Part shown: piece by piece, positions 1 to 14,700 of the stretch | How positions within the stretch are numbered: the stretch's first letter is position 1 | How the letters are laid out: each line of letters starts with the position of its first letter | The notes under the pieces: model-generated | What the model was told of the DNA's origin: nothing | The model's input: the letters and a program-made list of their open reading frames with translations, nothing else | Databases searched by the model: none | Translations under genes and position numbers: made by a program | NCBI GenBank assembly: GCA_028023455.1 | Contig: JAQFVV010006341.1 | Location: forward strand, 2,604,001-2,668,000 | Source of the DNA: Epiperipatus broadwayi | Taxonomy: Eukaryota; Onychophora; Udeonychophora; Euonychophora; Peripatidae | DNA length: 64,000 nucleotides | Reading direction: 5' to 3'

Positions 1-386
1 ATATTTGGGTTATTATTAAATTAAAGATTGGATTAAAAAAGAACCATCTCTATAATTAAGTTATATTAAATCAGGATTAGGACCTAAAGTAATCACTCCC
101 TAGAATTATCCTTGTAAGGAATAAGTATTGATTAAAATAATCCTATGTTAGATAGTATGTCCATGATTACACAAAGACGCTAATGGTATGAATAAATGTA
201 TATTTTTGAGTCGGCTTAGCTCGATCACAGACCTATACAAGTATTGTAAAAAATTAACTAAAAGATTAATGACTTAAAATTAATCAAAATAAACATGGAC
301 ACAAATACCTACTATTGTTTTCCACCAAAAATTAAAAGCTAAGGGAGAAATGGTTTACTAAAACAATTACCACCATTAAATTGCAA

Positions 387-620
387 TCAATTATAAAGAA
401 AATTATCATAAATTATTATGATATAGTCTGTAATGTAGAATATCATACTTTGTAAATAAACCATTGTTGTTATTTGTTCAAATAGTGTGTTAATTTCTTT
501 ATATGTAATATTGTCTAGTGTGCATAATAATTCCATGCCATCAGCTGGTCTGCATGATTTGGCCAGATACTGCAATATATAGTGGCCATCATTATCACAT
601 ATTAAGGAAAATATTTTCAA
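387..620 (-). CDS. Short ORF, possible exon, unrecognised
   Basis: This is an open frame of 77 codons on the minus strand, the same strand as RPS11. The part from about residue 18 to 53 (starting YLAKSC and ending FEQITTM) has a more protein-like composition than the surrounding AT-rich DNA. It is preceded by a CAG that could be a splice acceptor. The last third is low-complexity I/Y/N and looks like random AT-rich translation. I do not recognise any domain. It may be an exon of a downstream gene, part of a decayed element, or chance. If it is an exon of another gene, the missing RPS11 exon would have to lie between it and 2548, and I do not see it there, which argues against this reading. 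Confidence 0.2.
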   Translation of the reverse strand: MKIFSLICDNDGHYILQYLAKSCRPADGMELLCTLDNITYKEINTLFEQITTMVYLQSMIFYITDYIIIIYDNFLYN

Positions 621-2310
621 GTTTTATTTAAGTATATAAAGAATATATGCCTGTATATTTCTTGATGTTTAATGTCAATTGGAGCCTGAATCAATTAAAA
701 TAAATTTAAATATATGTAAGCGGACCGTAACACTATATACTGTGCAGCATTTATATAAAAAATAATGAATTTGTAATATATGCAACTTTTGTTATGAGTA
801 ACAAAGAATGCCTACATTCATAAATTAAAAAAAAAATTACTGCTACAATTATTATATATAATGAATTAATAAATATTAACAACTAAGTTAAAAAAATTTA
901 TATTTTTTTTTAGCAAATTGTATTTAAAAAAAAAAAAAAACGGAACTAAATGAATTCAAGATATCTAACAAAAAAAAAAAAAATCTCATTAATAATAAAA
1001 AATTTAAAGTCATGCATGAAAATTTTTGAAATCATTATAAAATGTAACTAAAATTTAAATAATTAATTTTACATATATCTTTACATTTATAATTTTGGTT
1101 TAGTATTACATTTTTCATGTTTAAATAATTGTTTTGGATGGTAACTTTCTTCTAAATTGAGAGCCATATGTCAAAATGATCAAGCCCCTAGCACAATTGT
1201 ATGGGAAAAACATTTAGTGTTTTTTTAATCATGTTTCCAGATAGTTAGTGAATTGAATATTTATTTGAGTTATCAAAAAAAAAAGAGAGAGAAGTTCATA
1301 AGGATCAACAGTGGAGATAATCAATCTTTGGCCATATGATCTGCAAGGCAAATATCATTTATTTACTGATGTTGTTTCTGAGAAAAAAATCCCTGAAGAA
1401 TCTTTTGTAGATAGCTGTATTAATATTTGTGTTTGTATTTAGAGTCTTTATCTATGAAAGTCATTATCTCAAATTAAAATCTTATATATAGTTTTTAGTT
1501 CAAAATTAACTTTTATAAAGAACTTTAAATTTCATAACTAAAATGTACATAAACTCCTATAAAGGATTAAATAATAGAAAAAAATCCTATTTGTCACGTA
1601 TATCAGATTCCCAAATAATATAAACGAACTTATCAGTAGCATCAAGTTAAAAAACTAAAAATTTATATGCAGTCATCCACAAAAGCACATTTCATTACTT
1701 AACAAATGTACACACAAATCCTGTGTAAAGTGGGAGCTCCATTTTACACTATCTTAGATATTTCTTATTCAAATTGTTATTAATATTTGTTCTAATCTTT
1801 TGATTATCAGTTAAGTTCTCAAATAATATTTATCTAAACTATTCTATACTTCAGTGAAAATTATTTATATCAGAATATTGTTCCTATTATCTCACAATTT
1901 TATTTTAGTAAATTTTACAATAAGAGTTCAGTTAAGCCCATCAAAATTAGTGGTTGGAAGATATTCTGATAATTATTGCCAATCATAAATTAGGGTTCTT
2001 GTATGTTAAACTGTTAATAGCCAACTTAGATATCAATTATTATTAATTAAAGATTGTTTATGTTGTAACTTTTGTTTCATTTCTTTGATTAAAAATTTTA
2101 ATTATACAAATGATAACCATTGCATAATTCTATACTAAATTTAATTAATCAGGATTTGTAATAAATTTGTGAATGACCAGATGGCTGCTAATTTTATTCT
2201 CTACCCAAAAAGAAAATTACCAACTTTAATTATAAAAAATAACCAGACATTGACTCTATCAGGATTGAAAGGATAAGTCAATGTAAAAAATATAATTTAG
2301 CCATTATTGG

Positions 2311-2348
2311 ATTTATGTAATGAAAATGATGATTTTCATTACATAAAT
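2311..2348. repeat. Perfect 17-bp inverted repeat
   Basis: The arms 2311-2327 and 2332-2348 are exact reverse complements (ATTTATGTAATGAAAAT) around a 4-base loop, GATG. The hairpin lies in RPS11 intron 3. No other element structure was seen around it. Confidence 0.8.
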
Positions 2349-2548
2349 TGATCCCAAATGTAGTCTCACCAACATTACTCCACCATGATAACTTTATTCA
2401 TAATTCTCTTATGAAAATACTGTTCCAACATGTAAACAAAATGTTTCCATTACAATATAAAAATCATGATATTGATGTACACAATTGTTTTAATAAAAAA
2501 ACAATAATAATGTATTCTTGTTAAAATATCTATAAAAAATTTTCTTAC

Positions 2549-2754
2549 CGAAATGCAGGAGACAGATGAACAGACATATTTCGATGTCTTTTTTCAAAAC
2601 GTTTGTATTTACGAACATAATGTAAATAATCCCGTCTGATCACAATAGTTCTCTGCATTTTCATTTTTATCACAGTACCTGTGAGAATACGACCCCGAAT
2701 CGACACATTTCCAGTGAATGGACATTTTTTATCAATATAAGTCCCTTCAATAGC
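2549..2754 (-). CDS. RPS11: RPS11 coding exon 3
   Basis: The exon is 206 bases and encodes [13 protein letters not shown] through HLSPAF plus two bases of an Arg codon (CG, phase 2). The acceptor is TTTTTAG|GCTATTG and the donor is TTTCG|GTAAG. It carries the most conserved core of the protein, including the VIRRDYLHY and FEKRHRNM stretches. No disruption is visible. Confidence 0.95.
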
Positions 2755-5700
2755 CTAAAAATATATAAAGAAAAACAATAATTAGAATGTTAAAGTGATA
2801 AGATGTTAAAATTCAAAAATTTTTAAATTGCTTTGTGATAATCTATTTTCATTTTAGGTAGACTGAAAATATCTCTTTACACAAAAAATAGTTTAATATC
2901 TAATATTCTAAAACATTGTTACAATAATTGTAAGTATGGATCCTATTATTACTCCCATCTTTGTCTATATATATTGTACCTAACTGAAGTGTCAGTTCCA
3001 AGAGGTAATCAAGATTATCTTAGCTTAACCTTTTGTTTAAAATTTCAAATTAAAAAAAAAAAATAATGATGATAAAAATGGAAATTAACTTAATTATTAA
3101 AATAGGATAATCTAAATATTTTTAATAATATTAGTTGGTTTGATAAGGGATATTAGGTAATAATTTAACATAAGCAAACGTTAAAAAAAAAAAAAAAAAA
3201 TGGTGAATTGATAAATAGTAAATATATTCGAAAATAACTACTGTATAATCTATTCTAATGTTTAAAGAATAATAATAAGATATTATTATTAAGTTGGAAT
3301 AAGTAAGTAATAAATTTTAAAAAAGAAATGATATGTAAGTTTTTATTAAAAGGAAATAAGAATATTTGTTATTAGTTTTGTAGTTTAGCACTCTAGTTAT
3401 AAAAGTTAGTTAAATTAAATAATCATTAACATTTTATTGTTGTAATTCTAAAAATAATTTTAAACAATTAATGTAAGACCAGACGTATGTGAGAATATGT
3501 GCAGGCATAGACATGGAAACATAAAATTAAAAAAATAATTTAGCTCCCATATTGTTTAAAATAAGTAAATAAAGCAAATGTGTGGACAAAATTATTTTTA
3601 ATGTAATATTTAAGGGTTTATAAAGGGTATAACTTTAAATTTTATATTTCTTACTATTGTGTTGTATAAAATATTAAAAAAAAAAAAACAATTGTTGCAT
3701 AATATTTGTAATATTATAATTTTGACTTTGCAGCTGAAGGTCACGTGGTATGGGAAAATTATATTGATTACGTCAGTAGATTGATTCCACAGCTGGTTTG
3801 TCAGAATATTAAAATTTAATAAAAAATAATTTTTTTTGGTTTTTAAATGAATTGTAGGTGGATGAAAAATTGTGAGATAAAACAGATCGAGGGACCATCC
3901 AGGGGCTGATCTTGTTTCTATTCAACTGGTGTTGGATCTTAAAAATTTTATTAATAAAAGTAATTTTTTTTAAAGAACTTGATATTTCTAAAAAAATACA
4001 AGTATGTTGAAAATATTTAAAATCGTCCTGTAATGTTGGAGGGCTAAAAAGAAAAGGTAATCCGTTTTTCTGACAATTTAAATTTCAGTAAAGGCATAGA
4101 AATTATAGTAAAAAAATGTCTAAAGTAAATGAAGCGTCTCACATATTATATGACATTAACTTGTTTAATTTTCTTTACTTGGAAGTAAGGTTAAGGAACG
4201 AACTATTAATCATTTCCATAGATAAGCGTTCGATTGTATTAAACTATTTTGAAAGTAAAATGCTAATTATTTTTCCTGTTAGATTAAAAGTATATGTAAA
4301 AAAAAAGGAAATTTTTTTTTAAAAGTTTAAAAAGAACATTATAAAGAAGCTGCTGCGTTCGATTACAGTGAAACTATAAAGAATGATTTTTAAAAAAAAA
4401 AAGTTATTACTTATATCTTGACATATATGAAAATGATTTGTTTAGCTAAACGCAAACAGATAATATATACATTTTAAAGGATAATTCTTATTTACACAGT
4501 AAGAAAGGACACATATTTGAAAATAAAACTTTAAAGCAATTTGTAAGGATTAATAATGAATTTATAGTTATTGGGTACATTATAAATGGTCATACTTGCC
4601 AGTATTTAAAAATAACTTTATGGCATTAATTATAACATATAAACGGAGAAATGTCTTGAACAGTAAAAAAATTTCTACTCTCGTATTTAAAAGTAAACAA
4701 AAGAAATTAATTTTAAAAATAAATACGTCTTGGAATATTATTAAGAAAAGTACTTAAGAAAAACTATATTTAAAAAAAAAGCGTTTTCCTAAAAGAGGAT
4801 AAAGAAATTCAGATAGAAAGATATTATTATTATATGCAATTTTGAACTCAGGATCCTATAAATAAATTAAAGTGTGTTTAGTTGAAGAATTTATTTTGTT
4901 TCATGCCGGCTTAATCTTATTATTTAATTTTTTTTTTTTAAAATTGTTTAAAAAAAATATTATTAATGAACTATTGAACATTTTCGTTTGGAAATGATTG
5001 CCATGTATATAAATGTATTAGTTGAAGCTTCGAATTCAAATCGATATCTTAACCTGGATAAATTGTCTACATGTTATGAAATGGAAAAATCGTCACAGAG
5101 CGGAAATATGAACTTAAATTAATGTATTATTTTTTTTTTTTATGGTCTGCTTTATTGGTTTAGAAAAAAAGGAAAACCATAAAAATATTTATGCTGTTAA
5201 TTTTTTTTTGTAACACTTTTGCATAAATATACAGGTAAACTAGGGTTATAATTTTAAAATGAAATAGGTTTATTTGAATGAGCAAATGTTTTTTGCCATT
5301 CTTAAGTAGATTTAGTTTATTTATTAAGCATTACACTAGCTAGTTTCTATTTAATAATTTTATTTATAGAGATTTAAATATCAGTCTTATTTTTATATAA
5401 ATGGGATGTTTTACTCAATTTTTATTTTAAATTTACTAAAGAAGTTTATCAGAGAATATCCATTCATTTATTTTATGAATGTTATATTAATAATAACTAC
5501 AAATATTTTATATTCATCGAGAAGTAAATTCTTGCATTTAATTTACAATTTTAAAAGTCCACTAGTTACTATATTTTTAGCATTTAATATTTTGTTATGT
5601 GTGCATTGTGCCTTGCCTAGAATTTTATATGCATTTAAGTTTAAAGTATTTTCTACAGTAGTCATTTGACACATAGTTTGCTTTGTTGATTCGAACATTG

Positions 5701-8700
5701 GATATACGTTTTGTATTTTTATAAATTTCTTAGAAATAATAGTTAATTAAGGTGAAGTATATATATATCTTGCTATTAGTTAGTATTTGTTAGCCTCAAG
5801 AATTAGGCTTAGTTCATAATTTTTGAATATGCTTTATGGAGTCGAGAAAATTCTCCATCCTTATTGTATTGTATTTCCATGATTTGATAGTGCTTGTCCC
5901 CAAAAAAGAGGGTATTGTATTTTTCAGTGATGATGATCACATTTATAAGCATTGGAAATCCCATGAGAGGGTTGTGCTTTTCTGGTGTTCCTGTTCTCAG
6001 GTGTACTGAAGATGAATTCCAGACATCTTAGTTTTGCCTTGTAGTTAGGTATTTTTGGAAACCACCACATTCTTTTCCAGCTCTGAGGATCCTAGTATTT
6101 TTATATTTTTTTGCCTATCATTCATGATGACTTAATACTAATTTCACCACAGTAGGTGATGTTGCATTTGTTTTAGATTTGTCATGACAAGATATGCTTC
6201 TTTGAGGAAATGTATTTCTTCAGGTAGTTGTAGCTAATTTAAGGCTCATAGGTATATCAATGTTTGAATTGTGTTGCTATGATAGTTTTATCATGCACAA
6301 GCTAACCAACAATAAGTTATATTTATTTTAAAGTATGTTAAATATGCATATGGTATAAGTGGCAATTCACACATAATAATTTAATATTTTCATCCAGAAT
6401 TTCGCCACTGGATTTGTAAGTTTGTTACATCATTATCTTTAAAACATTGAGGGAATAATTTTATGTGGACTAAAGTTATTTAAAAAAAAAAAAGTATAAC
6501 TGATCTCTGATGAATGATTGTCCCATACACTTAATTTAGTTTAATTTTAATATTAGCTTAACCTGATTTAAACATATATCTAGCTATGATATTAGTTATA
6601 TCCGTGAAACTAGTGATGATATTTTTCAAAAATACTGCTGAATATGCTTATTCCAACTTAGCGTTTGTTAAGTTGAGGAGTATAAAATTAAGCTTAGGGT
6701 TTTCAATATAAACCTAGTTCTGTGTGTCATTCTGATTAGTAGATGACACAGTAATGTTATCAATTAGTCTAATAAAGAAGAATAGTAGTGTGCTTATTAA
6801 GTACATATGATAATTAAAGTTTAAAATTTATTTTTTTTTTTTTTGAGAAAAATATAATTATTAAAAGAAAGAAAGAGTGAATAACCTTAGTGCGGTATTG
6901 GCACTGTTTGTATTCTACTACATTTGTAAACATGTCTTCTCTGTATTAATAAATCAAATTATTATTATTTCAAAAGTTTTGTTTTGCTTTTATATGAGAA
7001 TATATTATTATCTTGGGTTCCAAGTTTACAGAATCTTAAAATGTAAAAGTTATTGAATCTTCAATTCAGAAATTTACAAGTATATTCTAAGTTAATTAAA
7101 TATAGTTAATATTATCTTGAAAATTAAAAAAAAAAAAGCTATGTCAAAGTAAATGATTCTCATATTGAATCATAAATACAGATAATTGCATTATAGCAGA
7201 TACCTAATTAAATACTGAGTTAAAAGTTTATTTTTTTAAATTATCGGTATATCTTTCAGACTAAAGATTATGCAATATCAGATTAACAATATTAGTACTT
7301 CAAAAGAATATTTTAATTAATATTATTTTAAAAGCTGCACCTTATCTTATATTCACTGCACATCATCTATCATCATCTTAAATCTAATATATTTAAAGAA
7401 TTCTAATTCATTTGCATTTGAGGTCTTGAATGGTTGTCTGTGAGTATGGAAAGGCATTAAAAGTACCCTTGCTCTTTTCTTTGCTCAAGTAATATCTTAG
7501 ATAAAAGGCCATTATTAGTTAAATTTAAATTGATTCATTAAATTGCTTGAATTAATGGTTGTTTTGTTTATTATTTTAAGATTGAACATATTATCATTAT
7601 TTTATGGTCAGCTAAGATGTCACTTATTTATTTATTAATCATAATAATTCTTTATTAGGCAACTTAACTTAAACTTTAATTTTATACAAGAGTGTTAGTT
7701 TTAAAATCCCTGAGGTTATTTACTCTTGTTGTTTAGTAAATATAATTCTGTAAGATAATATTTTAAAGCAAAGCATCATAGGTCTTATTCAGAGAGTGTA
7801 TAATCTATTGGTATGACTAATATGGTAAGCATTAATTAGTGATTTTAGATAATCTTTTGTATGGTTTATTAAAATATCAATATGCTGTAGTAGTTATAGT
7901 TCATCAGTATTGGATTTGACCTTTATTTGATTATACATCTCTGGATCATCATCTCTTTTCTTTAAATTTATTGTAACCCCACTGAGCCGAGTCGTTTAGT
8001 CTCTCATGTATATTTTATTTCATTTCAATTTTATTCCATTTCTTTTCATGTCATTTCTCATATCTTTCTATCATCTCAGCCATTTAAAACATTCGTTAAG
8101 AGTTTCTTCTATCATCTCATTTCTCTCCTCTATTCCATCTTCTTCTTATATCTCCCTTTCATATCTTTCCATCAACTCATTTCTTTTCTCTCTCCATTAC
8201 ATATATCATTTCTATTACTTTTCCCCATTTCTTTTCCTCCTCAATTCTTTTCTTTTCCATTATTTATCCTTACCATTATCATTATCTTCATTTCATTACT
8301 AGCATTCTATTCTTTAGCTCCATTTCATTATTAGTATTCTCTTTCTCTTCTTTCTTTCTCACACCCCTCTCTCATTTCATTATTAGCATTTTCTTCTTTT
8401 CTCTATCTCTTTAAATAATCCTTGCCACATATTTATGTCTTCATGCTTCACTTTACAAAACCACTGTATTTTTGTTGTCTTGCAATTGAGTTAACAATAC
8501 ATACACAATTAGACAGAAAATGTCAAAAAATCAAAATAAAGGAGAACATTTATTTTCATCTACTATTTCTTGAATATTTTACAATTTAATGTGGTTATGA
8601 GATAAGAATATGATTTTTGGAAAAGAAAAAACTAAAACAAAAATGAAAACAATAATGTTATATTGGTTAGATAAAATTTGTAAGATTGAAGAACACAGCA

Positions 8701-11700
8701 ATTTAAATATTAGCATATCATTTTGACATAAGCGTGTAAACTGATATAATATTCCCTAAGATGTACCCAAGAGATCAGCCAAAATAGCAACAGCTGATTG
8801 CTTAAAAAAATTCATGATTCTTTTTCACAATGAAAAGTGAAGATTTTTTTATTTTATTTCTGTCAATAAGATTATTGCTTTAAATATATTTATTTATGCT
8901 AGAATAGAAATTATAACCATTTTCATAAAAGTTGACTTATAATTATTATATTTTAACATTCAATATTTTTTCTTAGCAAAAAATGTCAATTCTATTACTG
9001 ATCTTAATGGCATATCTCCTCTGTGTTTTTGGTGTATCATAGATAATAACCGTTTTCCAATCTTTACTTGTCATCTATTTGAAAATCCATTTATTATTTA
9101 GCTCCTTAATTAGCTATATAATGTATTATTGTCTTAAATACATATTTTATAATTTAATATTGAATTCATTTCATTAATGTAATCCTTGTTCATAATCATT
9201 AATTTATTCCCTTTATGCAATTTTATATTTAATAATATATCTGATAGAAATGATATAATGGAATTTATCAAGCTCTTAAGAAAATACATAGAAAAGAAAT
9301 ACAGTACATAAAGAATAATCAAATTAATAATATATTAACAAAAATAAATGAAAGACTTTGAAACCTTTAGAAATGAAATGATAAAGACATTATATATACC
9401 TGAGGGAGAACACAAAATAACTGGAATCGTTTTCTGTTTTGGCACCTGTTGTAGTGTGTATGTATGCTGTTAAAAACTTCTTGCAGGAACTTTATCAATC
9501 TACTAAATGATATTACTGTGCAAAATCATGGGCAACGTAGCACTTTTTTTTGTAAAGTACATTTTGTGTATTTGTCAATTTTTTTTTATAATGGCTTAAA
9601 TGTTCGAACAATGTAAAATTGTATTTTTGTTTACAGAAAATAGCAAGGAAAAAAGTTGTAATGCTTGAAATTCAACTAGCATCTAACAATTTTTTAGTCT
9701 TTCACACAGCTGTTTCTTGTAGACTGGAAAAAAAAATTCATATCGAAGTTTTAGTTATTTAAAACTTGTACTAATATATTATTTACATGAACTAATTTAG
9801 AATTTTAAAAAAATGTTTAATAACAACTTATTTAATTGATCATAAAGTCATTATTTATCATTAATGGAATTTTAAAATTAGCATACTGCACATTGTCAAA
9901 ACTACTTAAAAAAAATATTGACATATTAAAAAAGGAAAAAAAAAGTATCTAGTGCATTATGTGTTTGCACATTGTAATCAAAATATAAGGCTTTTTTAAA
10001 TATGTACTATAGAGATCTAAATAAAAATCACTTTATACTGTATATAAATACATATGCTAGCAGCAAAATTTTCTTTTGTTATTTTATTAAGTTCAGTAGA
10101 TATTTTAAATTTCCATTTTTTATAAATGTGCGATAATGTAATAAGTTGCTTTAAAATCAAGCTAATAGATTATTTTTAATTTAGATTTAGTAATTTTTGA
10201 TCATACAAAGTTCATTATTATGAAATCATTTTTTTTTTTTTTAAATAACTATCACGATAGCAAAATGACAATACAATGAATGTTACTTTGCAAGTACTAT
10301 TAGTAAAAATTTTAATCCATAAAAGTAACTAAGGTGTATAATTTTTAAATTAATGTATACATTTTTGAATTTAATACGATATTAATGTATTTGTTTGTTG
10401 TACATTATTAATGATAAAAATCTTTACTTTGGATATATCATTATTCAACTGATTCCTTGCAAAAATGCAGGAAGGAAATAAAATACTGTATATTTGTATT
10501 TTAAGTTTCTAATCAAAATATTGTCTACAGTACTAATATTATATACTGTTATAAATAAACTCTGTACTGCACAGTTTCAGTATGAAAGTCACTATTTTGC
10601 TTTTGTATGAGGTAGCATTGTAAACGACCAATTGTAAATCAAAATAGTAGGTACAAATTGATGATGATTGCTATTGTGAATCCTCGAACAAAGGCCAAGT
10701 GCTAAGCAGAATAAGGGTGTATTTTATTATTCTTTTCGAATCTATAGTTATATAGCCCTCTTTCCATTTTTCTTCATTACTTTAGAATCTTTTATGGGAC
10801 ATTTTTGTAATTTATCTTTTACAGTTCCAGTTGCTCTTGTTTTTCTTTTTTAAATAAATCAGCGATTAAGCAGGTTGTTAAAATAGTTATCAAAAAAATT
10901 TTCAGGTTTTGATGGTTCTGGTAAATTTTTCAAAAGGTCGTTAACTAGCTGGGTGCCTAGCAATATACCTTTAGTAGATTCTGTTTCGCACTGCTTTTTT
11001 CCACAATATACTTCAAAAGCAAAGCAATAACTAAAAGAACTACTGATCATCCGGTTCTTATATCCTATTCTAACCAGTTTTACTCTTATGAATTGTTTAG
11101 CTGGTTATGGCCAAAATATTTTACCACTGATTCATCTAGACATATGTTTATGAAAACAACCCCACTGACAAATTTTTTTTGAGTTTGTCCATCAGTTGTC
11201 TTATTTTATACATCTGATTACGACAGTTTTCAATTTTGTTATTGTCAGCCAGATGCACAAATCTTTTTATTTCAAGTAATGTCTCTTGACATGGCGTTAA
11301 AAACACAAAATACTCACAAATCTCCATCAAGTGACCAATATAATCGCTTTTGTGGTAACTGATGGTATCCAGTTAAAAAGAATTTTAAAAAATGTTCACA
11401 TTTCCTCAGGCTGTATAGTAAAATTATGATTATTTTTTTGAGTAGAGTAGATTATAGTTTGTTCACAGATATAAGTAATAATATCATTACAAATTTTTGA
11501 AAAATGTTCCAGGGCGATAAATTTTTTAAATCATCTTTTACATTGTTTAGTTCATCAATAAATTCATGTCTTTCTTGTAATTCAAAATGGGAATATTCAG
11601 GGTGTTTTTTATCCACTCTGGTCTCTCAAATTCTGGGTATTCCTTTGCTGAAAATTCAAATGTTTGGTCTTTTGGGTCTCCATTTATATCAACATTAGAA

Positions 11701-14700
11701 GTAATAATAGTAGTTTCAATTGCACCAGGAATTTCATTGAGAATGAAATTTTGATCATCAATATCAACATCATCAAATTTTTCAGTCCATAAGTTCCTCT
11801 AAATTTGGAGGAAATACACTTTCAGCTCCATCATTTTCTTCACCATTGAAATCATCTAAAACTTGTTCCAATCATGAAAATCCTTTTATTCCATAAAATG
11901 TTTTTGGGTCTTAATAAATTTGGAGGAAATACACTTTCAGCTCCACCATTTTCTTCACCATTGAGATCATCTAAAACTTGTTCCAATCGTGAAAATCCTT
12001 TTATTCCATAAAATGTTTTTGGGCCATAATAAATAATCCTAAACACATTTATATGAAAAGAAAAAATATAACAAACTATATATAATGATTACACTTAACA
12101 TCTTCACTTGAGGACGGTAAGATTTAATGGCAATCAAATACTACTAATTGTAAAAATAATTAAATCAAAGAATAGTTAGAATGACATATTAGTTATCAAT
12201 TACCAATAAAAAATTTTTTTAGATTTTTCCAGAATTTGTAAATATATTTTTTAGAAATGCACTTGCATAAGCACAAAAACTATCCAATATTAACCAGTAT
12301 AAAAGTATTAAAGAGTAATATTTAGCTCAAACAAAGTGAATGATTCATAAGTTTATTTAAAAAAGATAGAGTTCAAAGAAATTCATAAATATTGGCAGCT
12401 TGCACGAGTATGTTTATTTTTCCAGGCATCCTCAAATGAGTAGCCTGTGATAATGGGTTAAAATATTTGTCAATTAACTACAAATTGTCTTACACATCTT
12501 GACTTATTTATTACTAACCCCTCCGGCTATAGTTGTTCAAGATAATTTTTCATAAAAAATCTTGTAGCATGATAAAAGAGGGCCATTTTCATATACAAAA
12601 TATTAGCTCAATTCTTTATGTTAACAGTGCTTGAAACTAGACACTTCAAGTGTTGTATAATGTTTATTTATTAATGAAATATATTTAAAAAAATTGGATG
12701 TAAATATATAAGATATCAATAAAAATAGAATATTGTGCAATATACTTCAACACGTAAATTTTTAACAAAATATATAATTCAGTTTAAAACATCAAAAAAA
12801 TAAAATGCTACTCTTTTTCTTCATTCTTCGTTGATGAAATATAAAGTGTTAGGTAAATTTTAAACATATGCTTATGGTAAAATATTTGTAACCAAATTCT
12901 ATTCCCCCCCCCCCCCAAACAATAATGGCCATACTATACATTGTATTTGTAAAAATATCAAAAAATAGAAACGCAAATTTGTTTGAGTTACATATTTCTC
13001 ATGCAGACAAACTAATTTGCATATATTATACCTGTGTGGCATATGTAAAATACAGTTACAATTAAATCTGAAGAAACTTATTGTGGAACCATTTTAGAAA
13101 AGAGATGGGAATAGTATATAAAAATATAGACTACAGATAACAAAAGATGAAATTTCAAACATCTTTATAAAAAGACTTGTTACATAATTTCACACATACT
13201 AAAAATACGACATTAAACTATTTACGATATTAAACTTAATTATACAAAATGTTTTGAAATTTCAAAATAAATTTAAATACTTGCCTCTCGGGGAATTTTA
13301 AAACCAAGACCAACATTCCTCACATATCGAAGAGGTTTTTTCCTGGTTTGGCCACCTATCTGTTTTCTATTTAAAAAAACTGTAGGCTGTTTTTGAAAAG
13401 CACGCTCAGTCTAAATTAAAAAAAAAAAAAAATACAATTCCAATTTATCAATAAATTAATGATAAGATCACAATGTGTTTCCAGGTTTTTATACACATAA
13501 TGTAACCTTTGTTCAGCACATAATGACAATTTAAGATTACAAGTGATATTTCTTATTAATATACAATTTTAAAAAACTTTAATTTCTCATTCTAACTAAA
13601 AACACTAAATACTATGTTAAAACTATTGGATAACATATTTATAAAGATAACTAACCATCACACACACCCAAAAAAAGAAAACTTTTTTTAAATATTAAAA
13701 GTAACTTCCAAATGATAAACCTATTATTTCAAAGAATACTGAGAGTTAAATGTGTTTAAAAAATATTTTACTGATATAAATAAAATTAAAATAAGTTAAA
13801 AATTTTTTTTTAAAAATATGTTCGTACAAAATTAGTAAAAGATTTTAAAAGGTGTTAAATCATTCCATTTATTTAAAAGACAAACTTTATTTATTCGATA
13901 ACAATCCTTTTTTTCTACTAAAAGAGTGCAAAATCTCCCATATTAATTGATATTTGATACACTACAGTTGTTTTAATATGACTGATATCTTCTTCATGCC
14001 AAGTATTTTATGATGAAGCACAATCCTCGAAAAGTATAAAAATGATGCATGTATCTATTAAAAATCATTATTTGCATCAACGACAGTTAAGAAAAACTGA
14101 TTTATTTTATACTCTCGTTTACTAATGTACCAGGTGTTCATAAGGATTTTATCAAGTATAACCATTTTCTTAATTCATTCATAATTATTATTAAGATTTG
14201 AATAAAAGTATAATTGGAGGGGATTTGAACAGCCTGTCAAGCTTGAAAGTGTGTGTTCAAATCCCCTCTAATTACAAAGATTTATATTATTTTCTCCCAT
14301 TCTTGTTCCCTCTGAGTTTATCATCTTCAGTCACGTAAGTGCATTGCCCACTTGACTGTTTGGTAATGGTTTACTTTAGCGACCACGACATAAAAATCAT
14401 GTTCGCCCTCTAGTTTTCAAAATTAGAAGTAAATTATTATACGAAAATCTTACGTATATGCTACTTTACAATTACATTAAAATTTATGAAAATGTAAAAG
14501 ATAATAAAAAAATATTTGCCATTTTAAAGAAATTAAAATAATTACACTAGATTAATTAAAATAAATAGTTTAAATTATTTGAAACTTAAGAATTTAAACT
14601 ATCTACTTTTATAACTTAACAATTAAAACTCTAGATTTATAGCACTTATTATAAAAAAAAACACCGGCGTAAGCAAGAAAATAGTCACTGACTGGGCAAA

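Larger units (their letters stand above)
1..2548 (-). other. RPS11 intron 3 (part), no certain gene
   Basis: This stretch follows the third coding exon of RPS11 in the direction of transcription. The donor at 2548 reads G|GTAAG on the minus strand. I searched the stretch for the last RPS11 exon, which should encode the conserved C-terminal segment of about 43 residues, and did not find it, so the intron appears to continue past the left edge. The sequence is AT-rich with A and T homopolymers. The only notable items are a short minus-strand ORF (387-620) and a perfect small hairpin (2311-2348). Confidence 0.6.

Noticed and set aside
1-2548. Last exon of RPS11
   Set aside because: I looked on the minus strand for the conserved C-terminal sequence and did not find it; it probably lies to the left of the window.
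5406-5669. 87-codon hydrophobic ORF
   Set aside because: I/F/L/N-rich frame expected by chance in AT-rich DNA, with no motif and no splice context.
8006-8302. 98-codon ORF
   Set aside because: It is only S/F/L/Y translation of a pyrimidine-rich low-complexity tract.
14254-14274. tRNA T-arm in RPS11 intron 1
   Set aside because: TGTTCAAATCCCC resembles a T-loop, but there is no acceptor, D or anticodon arm, and the hairpin pairing explains the sequence.
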